Assembly (NCBI GenBank): GCA_031261015.1
Contig: JAISKG010000038.1
Span: 1-6,753, forward strand
Origin: Dysgonamonadaceae bacterium
Lineage (GTDB): Bacteria; Bacteroidota; Bacteroidia; Bacteroidales; Azobacteroidaceae
Length of the DNA stretch: 6,753 nucleotides
Direction: 5' to 3'
Made by a program: the position numbers and the translations under genes. Of the stretch, positions 1 through 6,753 are shown piece by piece. The notes beneath the pieces are model-generated. The model was not told the DNA's origin and searched no databases. It was given only the letters and a program-made list of their open reading frames with translations. Numbering within the stretch: position 1 is the stretch's first letter; each line of letters starts with the position of its first letter.

Positions 1-1
1 A

Positions 2-313
2 ATCATAAAAATCACATTACTAATCCTTTTCGTTGGTTCAGCTTGCTTTGCGCAGGCTGCCAACGAAAGCCGAATCGGATTGTATTCCGAAAAAAATAAT
101 CGTACGACGGAAACCGCTTCCGTCAAGGAATCCGTCGGACTGTATTCCACGGAAGCTCCTTCTACCGACGGCATTTTACGTGCCGGAGGCAACGAAGGCG
201 ACGGCGACGGAAATCCAAACAAAGTCCCGGCTAAAGACAGTTTGCTGCTCGTTCTCGTCGTCGCAGCCGGCTACCTCATTTGGAAGAAAAAGAAAAATCA
301 GGGAGTTTTCTAA
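2..313 (+). CDS. Small exported protein with C-terminal membrane anchor (5' end missing)
   Basis: The reading frame is open from the window edge to the stop at 311-313, so the start codon lies upstream. The visible N-terminus (IIKITLLILFVGSACFAQA) is a hydrophobic signal peptide, probably cut after the AQA. The mature part is short and hydrophilic. It holds an imperfect duplicated block (ESRIGLYS.E at 65-91 and ES.VGLYSTE at 128-154), then a Gly/Asp-rich linker (GGNEGDGDGNPNK). It ends with PAKD, a membrane-spanning stretch of about 15 residues, a run of lysines and NQGVF. Signal peptide, short acidic linker, P-x-x-D, hydrophobic helix and basic tail is a plan I recall from many small Bacteroidales proteins of unknown role. 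It resembles sortase-like C-terminal sorting signals, but that is inference. A TTG at 80 could start a shorter frame, but it would cut off the signal peptide. Function unknown. Confidence 0.75.
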   Translation: MIKITLLILFVGSACFAQAANESRIGLYSEKNNRTTETASVKESVGLYSTEAPSTDGILRAGGNEGDGDGNPNKVPAKDSLLLVLVVAAGYLIWKKKKNQGVF

Positions 314-352
314 ACCCTGAGTTAATAAATGTTTAAAGTTTTAAGATTGGCG

Positions 353-390
353 AAGGCTCTTGTGACAAGAGCCTTTTCGCTGTTTAAACG
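353..390 (+). terminator. Rho-independent-like terminator after the small exported protein
   Basis: AAGGCTCTTGT (353-363) and ACAAGAGCCTT (365-375) are perfect inverted repeats around a single G. In practice this gives a stem of 9-10 bp with a 3-5 base loop. GCGA (350-353) and TCGC (377-380) can extend it with small bulges. The T-tract is interrupted (TTTTCGCTGTTT), so termination may be only moderate. It lies 39 bases after the upstream stop codon and before the mutA promoter, where it would insulate mutAB. Confidence 0.75.
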
Positions 391-395
391 TTGGG

Positions 396-419
396 AGCGG
401 CTATAAATCCGCAGCCGCT
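396..419. repeat. GC-rich inverted repeat (hairpin) between terminator and mutA promoter
   Basis: AGCGGCT (396-402) pairs perfectly with AGCCGCT (413-419) around a 10-base loop. GCGG (397-400) can instead pair with CCGC (409-412), so two competing folds exist. It stands out as GC-rich within an AT-rich gap, has no T-tract, and lies upstream of the predicted mutAB transcription start, so it is not part of the mutA leader. It may be a copy of a dispersed intergenic repeat or an operator-like palindrome. The sequence alone does not decide. Confidence 0.5.
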
Positions 420-457
420 ACGCGACCAAAACCTAAGGCTTTCTAAATTGAGAAAAC

Positions 458-488
458 TTGCAAAATCTTTTCTTTTGTTGTACTTTTG
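458..488 (+). promoter_or_regulatory. Bacteroidota-type promoter for mutAB
   Basis: TTG at 458-460, a 20-bp spacer and TACTTTTG at 481-488 match the Bacteroidota housekeeping pattern TTTG - about 20 - TAnnTTTG. Transcription should start near 493-496, giving a leader of about 30 nt before the ATG at 525. This rules out a TTG start at 486, which lies inside the -7 element. It also leaves no room for a cobalamin riboswitch. Confidence 0.75.
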
Positions 489-524
489 TATCCTAAAAAT
501 CTATTTACTAACAATCATACTTTT

Positions 525-2426
525 ATGAACAATATGAACGAGAAACTTTTCTCGGAATTTCCGCCTGTTTCGACTGAAAAATGGATGGAAAAAATTGTGG
601 CCGACTTGAAAGGCGCCGATTTCGAGAAAAAGTTGGTTTGGAAAACCAATGAAGGTTTTAGCGTAAAGCCATTTTACCGGAAAGAAGATATTGAAAATCT
701 GCCGGTTACGGATGCAATTCCGGGTGAATTTCCTTACGTGAGAGGAACCAAAAAAGAGGGCAACGACTGGTTTGTCCGTCAAGATATTGAAGTCGAGGAT
801 GTGAAAACTGCAAACCAAAAAGCGATAGACATTCTGAACAAAGGGATTACTTCGTTAGGATTTATCCTGCCGAAAGACAAAGTCAGCAAGGAAACGATCG
901 AAAATTTACTGTCGGAAATTTTGTCCGAACATATCGAAATCAATTTTACAACATGTAACTCAGTTTCCGTCAAGCTGATTCAAATTTTGGTTGAGTATTT
1001 CAAAGAGAGAAACTACGATTTGACGAAGATCAAAGGTTCGGTGAATCTGGATTATATCGGAAAAATTTTGACGAAAGGCGTAGTGAAGGATGAATGGATT
1101 CAAACGATGATCGAGGCGCTCAGGGCATCGTCCGAGCTGCGGTATTTCAAAGTCTTTGCAGTCAATGCGTTTCTGTTTAACAATGCAGGATCGTTTATTA
1201 CGCAGGAATTGGGTTACGCCTTGGCTTGGGGAAACGAACTGATGCAACGCCTGACCGAAGCCGGCATCGATCCGACTTTTGCAGCCAAACGAATCAAATT
1301 CAATTTCGGCATCAGTTCCAATTATTTTTTGGAAATTGCCAAATTCCGCGCGGCGCGCTGGTTATGGGCTGAAATTGTAAAGGCTTACAAACCGAAATGC
1401 GATCATGATTGTCCCAACGAAGGCGCCGACCACGAATGCCGTTGCGCCGCCAAAATGAATATTTTTGCACAGACATCTACCTTTAATCAAACGGTTTACG
1501 ATGCACATGTGAATTTGCTTCGCACGCAAACCGAAGCGATGTCGGCTACGATTGCCGGCGTAGATTCCTTGCTGGTTACGCCGTTTGACGAATCGTTCAA
1601 ATTGTCCGATGATTTTTCGGAACGCATCGCCCGCAATCAACAATTACTCTTGAAAGAAGAATGTCATTTCGACCAAGTGGCCGACCCGGCCGGAGGTTCC
1701 TATTATATCGAAACGCTGACACAATCCATTGCGAAAGAAGCGTGGAAACTTTTCCTCGAAACGGAAGAAAAAGGTTTTTACGCATCGGTTGCCGACGGAA
1801 GCGTGCAAATAGCAGTCAATGCCAGCGCCGAAAGCCGGTTCAAAGCTTTGGCGCAACGCCGCGAAATTTTGTTGGGAACCAATCAATTTCCGAATTTGAC
1901 GGAAACAGCTGCCGGAACAATCCAAACAACTGCATACGAGGATGTTTGTGGTTGCCAATCCGATAGTTCCGCTTCAATTTCCGTGCTGAACAAAAAACGT
2001 TTGGGCGACGAGTTTGAAACTTTACGCTTAACTACCGAACATTCAGGCAAAAAAGTGAAAGCATTTATGCTAACGATCGGTAATCTGGCGATGCGTTTAG
2101 CTCGTTCGCAGTTTTCTTCCAATTTCTTGGCATGTGCCGGTTATCAAATCATTGATAATCTTGGATTTGAAACAGTTGAGCAAGGAGTGGAGGCTGCTCG
2201 CAAGGCCGGTGCAGACATCATCGTACTTTGTTCGAGCGACGACGAATATGCCACATTTGCTCCGAAAGCGCATCAATTGATTGGCGACAAGGAAATCCTT
2301 ATTGTGGCGGGCGCTCCTGCTTGCATGGAAGAGCTAAAAGCGCAAGGAATTACCAATTACATTAATGTTCGTAGTAATGTATTGGCTACTTTACAAGAGT
2401 TAAACGTTAAATTGGGAATCAAATGA
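525..2426 (+). CDS. mutA: Methylmalonyl-CoA mutase small (beta) subunit
   Basis: This is the non-catalytic partner of MutB in the heterodimeric, B12-dependent mutase that interconverts succinyl-CoA and methylmalonyl-CoA in the cytoplasm. The 633 residues match the family length (about 620-640). The mutase barrel domain fills roughly residues 10-450, with family-like stretches such as [20 protein letters not shown] and [16 protein letters not shown]12-fold domain fills roughly 510-630. The cobalamin-ligand motif D-x-H-x-x-G is absent from that domain (GNLAMRLAR stands in its place), as expected for this subunit. I chose the ATG at 525 because the promoter's -7 element ends at 488; the in-frame ATG at 534 is equally possible. 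No clear Shine-Dalgarno is seen, which is normal in this phylum. One oddity is a Cys/His-rich insert at residues 292-307 (C292, H294, C296, H304, C305, C307), plus C475-G-C477 in the linker. The stop overlaps the mutB start. Confidence 0.95.
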   Translation: MNNMNEKLFSEFPPVSTEKWMEKIVADLKGADFEKKLVWKTNEGFSVKPFYRKEDIENLPVTDAIPGEFPYVRGTKKEGNDWFVRQDIEVEDVKTANQKAIDILNKGITSLGFILPKDKVSKETIENLLSEILSEHIEINFTTCNSVSVKLIQILVEYFKERNYDLTKIKGSVNLDYIGKILTKGVVKDEWIQTMIEALRASSELRYFKVFAVNAFLFNNAGSFITQELGYALAWGNELMQRLTEAGIDPTFAAKRIKFNFGISSNYFLEIAKFRAARWLWAEIVKAYKPKCDHDCPNEGADHECRCAAKMNIFAQTSTFNQTVYDAHVNLLRTQTEAMSATIAGVDSLLVTPFDESFKLSDDFSERIARNQQLLLKEECHFDQVADPAGGSYYIETLTQSIAKEAWKLFLETEEKGFYASVADGSVQIAVNASAESRFKALAQRREILLGTNQFPNLTETAAGTIQTTAYEDVCGCQSDSSASISVLNKKRLGDEFETLRLTTEHSGKKVKAFMLTIGNLAMRLARSQFSSNFLACAGYQIIDNLGFETVEQGVEAARKAGADIIVLCSSDDEYATFAPKAHQLIGDKEILIVAGAPACMEELKAQGITNYINVRSNVLATLQELNVKLGIK

Positions 2427-4558
2427 AAATAGATTTTAAAAACATAGACATCGAAAAGACAGGTTTTGCACCCAGCCAACCTGTCGAGGGAACCAACAGC
2501 GAAAATTGGCACACTCCCGAACATATTGAGGTCAAGCCGGTTTACACCAAGGCCGACCTCGAAAATATGGAACATCTGGCTTACGTTTCCGGTATTCCTC
2601 CATTCCTGAGAGGCCCCTATTCGGGAATGTATGCGATGCGCCCTTGGACGATCCGCCAATATGCCGGATTTTCTACCGCAGAAGAATCCAACGCATTTTA
2701 TCGTAGAAACTTAGCATCGGGACAAAAAGGACTTTCGGTCGCTTTCGACTTAGCCACTCACCGTGGTTACGACGCCGATCATCCGCGCGTAGTAGGCGAC
2801 GTAGGAAAAGCCGGCGTTTCAATCTGCTCGTTGGAAGACATGAAAGTCTTGTTCGACAGTATCCCTTTGAAAGACATGTCAGTATCCATGACCATGAACG
2901 GCGCGGTGCTGCCGGTACTCGCCTTTTACATTAATGCCGGTTTGGAGCAAGGCGCCACTTTGGAGGAATTGAGCGGAACGATTCAAAACGATATTTTGAA
3001 AGAATTTATGGTGCGTAACACCTATATTTATCCGCCCGAATTTTCGATGCGTATCATTGCCGATATTTTTGAATATACATCGCAAAAAATGCCGAAATTC
3101 AATTCAATTTCAATTTCGGGTTACCACATGCAGGAAGCAGGCGCGACGGCCGACATCGAGTTGGCTTACACGCTGGCCGACGGCATGGAATACCTGAAAG
3201 CCGGAATTGAAGCGGGAATCGACGTGGACGCTTTTGCTCCCCGCCTGTCGTTTTTCTGGGCGATCGGGATGAATCATTTTATGGAAATCGCCAAGATGCG
3301 CGCCGGCCGCTTGTTATGGGCGAAAATAGTAAAGAGTTTTGGAGCTAAAAACCCGAAATCCTTGGCATTACGCACTCACTCGCAAACTTCCGGCTGGTCG
3401 TTGACCGAGCAAGATCCGTTCAACAACGTAGGCCGTACTTGTATCGAAGCGATGGCGGCTGCCTTGGGACATACGCAATCTTTGCACACCAACGCTTTGG
3501 ACGAAGCCATCGCTTTACCGACCGATTTTTCGGCACGGATTGCCCGCAACACGCAAATTTATATACAGGAAGAAACGTATGTCACAAAAGAAATCGACCC
3601 GTGGGCAGGTTCCTATTACGTGGAAACTCTGACACAGGAACTGGCGGAAAAAGCCTGGGCGTTGATTCAGGAAATCGAGGAACTGGGCGGAATGGCCAAA
3701 GCCATCGAAACCGGTATTCCGAAAATGCGGATCGAAGAAGCGGCGGCTCGCACGCAAGCGCGGATTGATTCCGGTCATCAAACCATTATCGGAATCAACA
3801 AATATCGTTTGGCGAAAGAAGATCCGATTGATATTCTGGAAGTCGATAATACAGCCGTTCGCAAGCAACAAATCGAGCGTTTGAACAATTTGAAATCCAA
3901 ACGTGACAATGTTGCCGTGCAAAAAGCGTTGGATGCCATTACGCGTTGCGCCGAAACCGGCGAAGGCAATTTGTTGGACTTGGCTGTTCAGGCTGCCTCT
4001 GTACGCGCAACTTTGGGAGAAATTTCCGATGCTTGCGAAAAAGTTTGTGGAAGATATAAAGCAATAATTAGAACCATATCAGGCGTGTATTCATCAGAAA
4101 CGAAAGGAGATGCATCCTTTGAGAAAGCCATAGAACTGGCAGAAAAATTTGCTGCGAAAGAAGGTCGCCAACCGCGCATCATGATTGCCAAAATGGGTCA
4201 GGACGGTCACGACCGAGGTGCGAAAGTAGTAGCTACCGGTTATGCCGATTGCGGATTCGACGTGGACATGGGGCCTTTGTTCCAAACTCCGGAAGAAGCG
4301 GCTCGTCAAGCAGTTGAGAACGACGTACATGTATTGGGCGTTTCGTCGTTGGCTGCCGGGCACAAGACGTTGGTGCCGCAAGTGATCGAAGAATTGAAAA
4401 AATTGGGTCGCGAAGACATTCTGGTAGTAGCCGGCGGCGTGATTCCTGCACAGGATTACGATTATTTGTACAAATCGGGCGTAGCAGCCATATTTGGACC
4501 GGGAACTCCCGTCACAACGGCAGCAACAACGATTTTAGACTTATTGTTGGAAGACTAA
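2423..4558 (+). CDS. mutB: Methylmalonyl-CoA mutase large (alpha, catalytic) subunit
   Basis: This is the catalytic, adenosylcobalamin-binding subunit that rearranges succinyl-CoA to (R)-methylmalonyl-CoA, a step in succinate-to-propionate fermentation that also runs in reverse. The 711 residues match full-length MutB/ScpA proteins. The N-terminal barrel shows [11 protein letters not shown] with Y80, [17 protein letters not shown] with R198 (and Q188), and [12 protein letters not shown] with Y234-H235. By alignment from memory these equal Y89, R207, Q197, Y243 and H244 of the Propionibacterium enzyme. The C-terminal B12 domain has D594-G-H596-D-R-G599, where H596 is the lower axial cobalt ligand, then S641-S-L643 and G671-G672. 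All key residues are present, so it should be active. It starts on an ATGA overlap with mutA, implying translational coupling and equal subunit output. No meaB chaperone or methylmalonyl-CoA epimerase gene follows; a terminator comes directly after. Confidence 0.98.
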   Translation: MKIDFKNIDIEKTGFAPSQPVEGTNSENWHTPEHIEVKPVYTKADLENMEHLAYVSGIPPFLRGPYSGMYAMRPWTIRQYAGFSTAEESNAFYRRNLASGQKGLSVAFDLATHRGYDADHPRVVGDVGKAGVSICSLEDMKVLFDSIPLKDMSVSMTMNGAVLPVLAFYINAGLEQGATLEELSGTIQNDILKEFMVRNTYIYPPEFSMRIIADIFEYTSQKMPKFNSISISGYHMQEAGATADIELAYTLADGMEYLKAGIEAGIDVDAFAPRLSFFWAIGMNHFMEIAKMRAGRLLWAKIVKSFGAKNPKSLALRTHSQTSGWSLTEQDPFNNVGRTCIEAMAAALGHTQSLHTNALDEAIALPTDFSARIARNTQIYIQEETYVTKEIDPWAGSYYVETLTQELAEKAWALIQEIEELGGMAKAIETGIPKMRIEEAAARTQARIDSGHQTIIGINKYRLAKEDPIDILEVDNTAVRKQQIERLNNLKSKRDNVAVQKALDAITRCAETGEGNLLDLAVQAASVRATLGEISDACEKVCGRYKAIIRTISGVYSSETKGDASFEKAIELAEKFAAKEGRQPRIMIAKMGQDGHDRGAKVVATGYADCGFDVDMGPLFQTPEEAARQAVENDVHVLGVSSLAAGHKTLVPQVIEELKKLGREDILVVAGGVIPAQDYDYLYKSGVAAIFGPGTPVTTAATTILDLLLED

Positions 4559-4581
4559 ACAAGTACAAAAACACAAATGAA

Positions 4582-4619
4582 AACAGGGGTGCAGATTGGG
4601 TTTGCAGCCCTGTTTTTTT
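4582..4619 (+). terminator. Rho-independent terminator of mutAB
   Basis: AACAGGG (4582-4588) pairs with CCCTGTT (4608-4614). Inside, TGCA (4590-4593) pairs with TGCA (4603-4606) across one G/G mismatch, leaving a 9-base loop. Seven T residues (4613-4619) follow. It sits 23 bases after the mutB stop and just before the convergent msrC stop at 4635, so it could also end msrC transcripts, although the A-tract on that side is weak. Confidence 0.9.
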
Positions 4620-4634
4620 AAAGAACCCCAACAA

Positions 4635-5108
4635 TTAATACCAAAATAAACCTATTTCCTCCAAATATTTTTCGTCAATAGTATCAAACGTATTTAATTG
4701 ATTGCTATCAATATCCAAGACACCTGCAATCGTACCTTTAATAATCAACGGCACAACAATTTCTGATTTCGATTCGCTGCTGCACGCAATATGTCCCGGA
4801 AATTGTTCTACATCCGGCACAACAATCGTGCGCTCTTCTTTCCATGCCGTTCCACAAACGCCTTTTCCGTATGCAATTCGAGTGCAAGCAATCGGACCTT
4901 GAAACGGACCTAATACCAATTCTTCATCTTTCACTAAATAAAATCCGACCCAAAGAAAGTCAAAAGCCGTTTTCAAAACCGCAGCAATATTCGCCAAATT
5001 GGCAATTAAATCCGATTCGGATTGTACCAATACCTTGATTTGAGGTAACAAACTCTTGTACAACTCCTCTTTTGACGTATTTTCTAAAATAATAATTTTT
5101 TCTGCCAT
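4635..5108 (-). CDS. msrC: Free methionine-(R)-sulfoxide reductase, GAF domain
   Basis: This cytoplasmic repair enzyme reduces free methionine-R-sulfoxide to methionine, normally with thioredoxin as reductant (fRMsr/MsrC family, E. coli YebR). The 157 residues form one GAF domain, the usual family length. Diagnostic stretches are WVGFY (53-57), LGPFQGPIACTRI (66-78), GKGVCGTAW (81-89), VPDVEQFPGHIACSSES (97-113) and GVLDIDS (129-135). The cysteines C75, C85 and C109 have the same spacing (10 and 24) as the E. coli catalytic set C84, C94 and C118, so the enzyme should be active. It is convergent with mutB and transcribed away from the CRISPR locus, so a stand-alone gene is likely. It looks like the last core gene before the CRISPR genes. 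A -7-like TACCTTTG lies only four bases upstream of the ATG, which hints at a leaderless or very short-leader mRNA. Confidence 0.93.
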   Translation of the reverse strand: MAEKIIILENTSKEELYKSLLPQIKVLVQSESDLIANLANIAAVLKTAFDFLWVGFYLVKDEELVLGPFQGPIACTRIAYGKGVCGTAWKEERTIVVPDVEQFPGHIACSSESKSEIVVPLIIKGTIAGVLDIDSNQLNTFDTIDEKYLEEIGLFWY

Positions 5109-5112
5109 TGTT

Positions 5113-5120
5113 CAAAGGTA
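5113..5120 (-). promoter_or_regulatory. Possible -7 element for msrC
   Basis: On the - strand this reads TACCTTTG, a full match to TAnnTTTG. No TTG lies at the ideal 19-21 bases upstream; the nearest CAA on the + strand is 5147-5149, a 26-base spacer. The element ends four bases before the msrC ATG, so a transcript from it would start at or just before the start codon. Support is modest because the -33 half is poor. Confidence 0.4.
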
Positions 5121-5127
5121 TTGCTTT

Positions 5128-5161
5128 TTTGCAAAATAATAAAAAACAATGATTACTTTTG
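5128..5161 (+). promoter_or_regulatory. Promoter for the proposed tracrRNA
   Basis: TTTG at 5128-5131, a 22-base spacer and TACTTTTG at 5154-5161 fit the Bacteroidota promoter pattern. The -7 element is identical to that of mutAB, though the spacer is slightly long. It points into a 110-base gap with no open reading frame, toward the 3' end of cas2, so it most likely drives a small RNA starting near 5168. Confidence 0.5.
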
Positions 5162-5167
5162 ATAGTT

Positions 5168-5270
5168 TTACTAATAGAATATAAAACGATTTATGGAAAC
5201 AGATAAAATGCAAGCGCCACAATATGTATTTACAACAAAAAGTCGAATTACATATAGGAATGTTTTTATT
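5168..5270 (+). ncRNA. Candidate tracrRNA for the type II-C CRISPR system
   Basis: Type II systems need a tracrRNA that pairs with the crRNA repeat and binds Cas9. The segment 5202-5223 can pair with the repeat at 6726-6753. CACAAT (5218-5223) pairs with repeat bases 1-6 (G1 in a G-U wobble). GCGC (5214-5217) bulges opposite AA (repeat 7-8). GCAA (5210-5213) pairs with TTGC (9-12). AAAT (5206-5209) then pairs with ATTT (20-23), and GATA (5202-5205) with TATC (25-28). A 6-bp lower stem, 2/4 bulge and 4-bp upper stem is the known crRNA:tracrRNA layout. Downstream, ATATGTA (5222-5228) and TACATAT (5249-5255) can form a hairpin, followed by a T-rich run (5263-5272). A matching promoter lies just upstream. 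The ends are estimated, the terminator is weak, and the pairing skips seven repeat bases, so this remains a prediction. Confidence 0.5.
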
Positions 5271-6540
<1,270 letters not shown>

Positions 6541-6570
6541 TGTCTAACTATTTTAGAGATGAATTAACAG

Positions 6571-6578
6571 CAAAGTTA
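6571..6578 (-). promoter_or_regulatory. Possible -7 element for the cas1-cas2 operon
   Basis: On the - strand this reads TAACTTTG, matching TAnnTTTG. It lies 30 bases before the cas1 ATG and would give a leader of about 25 nt. The best -33-like CAAA (6607-6610) is 28 bases away, longer than ideal, so the promoter may be weak or dependent on a regulator. It is almost back to back with the array promoter at 6597-6628. Confidence 0.45.
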
Positions 6579-6596
6579 GATTTTTTTATTGAATAA

Positions 6597-6628
6597 TTTG
6601 GAAAATCAAAATAAATTCTTTACATTTG
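6597..6628 (+). promoter_or_regulatory. Leader promoter for the CRISPR array
   Basis: TTTG (6597-6600), exactly 20 bases, then TACATTTG (6621-6628) is a textbook Bacteroidota promoter. It fires toward the repeat at 6726, with a predicted start near 6634 and about 90 nt of leader RNA before the first repeat. It is the best promoter match in the window and supports reading the array on the + strand. Confidence 0.7.
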
Positions 6629-6647
6629 CGACCAAAACATATTTAAA

Positions 6648-6725
6648 CTTTATATGATAAGTAAAAGTATAAGCATAATAAAGGCATAAGTAAAATAAAT
6701 TTGCTTTATATGATATAGTAAAAGT
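6648..6725 (+). repeat. CRISPR leader with near-identical direct repeats
   Basis: Two blocks starting CTTTATATGATA and ending AGTAAAAGT occur at 6648-6668 and 6704-6725. They differ by one inserted T and lie 35 bases apart. The second copy directly abuts the first CRISPR repeat. A shorter copy, ATAAGTAAAA (6686-6695), lies between them, so AGTAAAA recurs at 6660, 6689 and 6717, that is every 28-29 bases. The whole stretch is very AT-rich and has no open reading frame. In type II systems the few bases before repeat 1 guide Cas1-Cas2 integration, so these blocks may be anchoring sites. That role is inference. Confidence 0.6.
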
Positions 6726-6753
6726 GTTGTGAATTGCTTTCAAAATTTGTATC
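6726..6753 (+). CRISPR. First repeat of a type II-C CRISPR array (cut off by the window end)
   Basis: The bases from 6726 begin GTTGTGAATTGCTTTCAAAA and end TTTGTATC. From memory they closely match the first 28 bases of the 46-48 bp repeats of Bacteroides-type II-C arrays, which start GTTGTGATTTGCTTTCAAAT. No second copy or spacer is visible, so periodicity cannot be shown here. Support comes from the adjacent cas1-cas2, the AT-rich leader with its promoter, and the pairing with the candidate tracrRNA. The GTTGT start marks the crRNA-sense strand. The visible part also holds TTG at 6727-6729 and, 20 bases later, TATC at 6750, the start of a likely TAnnTTTG promoter. Confidence 0.8.

Noticed and set aside
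422..432. GCGACCAAAAC shared between the mutA upstream region and the CRISPR leader (6628-6638)
   Set aside because: One 11-base match in a 6.7 kb window with different flanks is weak evidence. One copy lies upstream of its promoter and the other downstream, so the placement differs.
486..524. TTG start for mutA at 486, giving 13 extra residues
   Set aside because: The TTG overlaps the -7 element TACTTTTG (481-488), so it would precede the transcription start. The extra residues also do not resemble MutA N-termini as I know them.
489..524. Cobalamin riboswitch upstream of the B12-dependent mutase
   Set aside because: The predicted leader is only about 30 nt, far too short, and no B12-box-like sequence is seen in 314-524.
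3439..3922. Overlapping frames of 109 and 135 codons within mutB
   Set aside because: They lie inside a highly conserved MutB coding stretch in other frames, have low-complexity Arg/Phe-rich translations, and show no recognisable domain.
4635..5108. GAF protein as a signalling or cyclic-nucleotide sensor
   Set aside because: It is a lone GAF domain with the three fRMsr cysteines at exact spacing and the GPFQGPIACTRI and PGHIACSSES motifs, which fits the reductase and not a sensor.
5193..5203. ATGGAAACAG resembles the 3' end of Bacteroides II-C repeats (ATTGGAAACAGC as recalled), suggesting a degenerate repeat
   Set aside because: It is short, the rest of the repeat is absent, and the true repeat's 3' half lies outside the window, so no comparison is possible. 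An anti-repeat would show the reverse complement instead.
6544..6590. CTAACT/AGTTAG hairpin plus T-tract as a + strand terminator
   Set aside because: The stem is only 6 bp with a 24-base loop, and there is no + strand gene upstream of it to terminate.
6604..6618. IHF-like site (AATCAA followed by AATA) in the CRISPR leader
   Set aside because: The TTR half of the consensus WATCAANNNNTTR is missing, and AT-rich DNA gives such partial matches often.

Overview
The window looks like a chromosomal segment of a Bacteroidota bacterium, most likely of the order Bacteroidales. Three things point there. Promoters match the Bacteroidota pattern (TTG or TTTG, about 20 bp, then TAnnTTTG). A complete methylmalonyl-CoA mutase pair (mutA, mutB) of the kind used for propionate production is present. 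The last bases match the long type II-C CRISPR repeats I know from Bacteroides relatives. I cannot name the genus.

Left part (1-4619, all + strand). First comes the 3' end of a small exported protein with a C-terminal membrane anchor, closed by a hairpin terminator. A second small hairpin follows, then a well-formed promoter (458-488) with only about a 30-nt leader before mutA. mutA and mutB overlap by four bases (ATGA) and encode the non-catalytic and catalytic subunits of the B12-dependent mutase that interconverts succinyl-CoA and methylmalonyl-CoA. A strong terminator follows mutB.

Middle (4635-5108, - strand). This is a GAF-domain free methionine-(R)-sulfoxide reductase, convergent with mutB, with all three active-site cysteines at the expected spacing.

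Right part (5109-6753). This is the adaptation end of a type II-C CRISPR-Cas locus. cas1 and cas2 lie on the - strand one base apart. An AT-rich leader diverges from cas1 and ends at 6725, where the first 28 bases of a CRISPR repeat begin and run off the window. cas9 is not in the window. Between msrC and cas2, on the + strand, I find a promoter, a segment that can pair with the CRISPR repeat in the way a tracrRNA anti-repeat does, and a T-rich end. I propose this as the tracrRNA; it is the most interesting unlisted element here. The visible half of the repeat also carries the first half of a Bacteroidota promoter, which suggests each repeat can start its own crRNA, as known in Neisseria II-C arrays.

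The metabolic genes and the CRISPR module do not appear functionally linked; the CRISPR genes seem to sit next to an ordinary core region.
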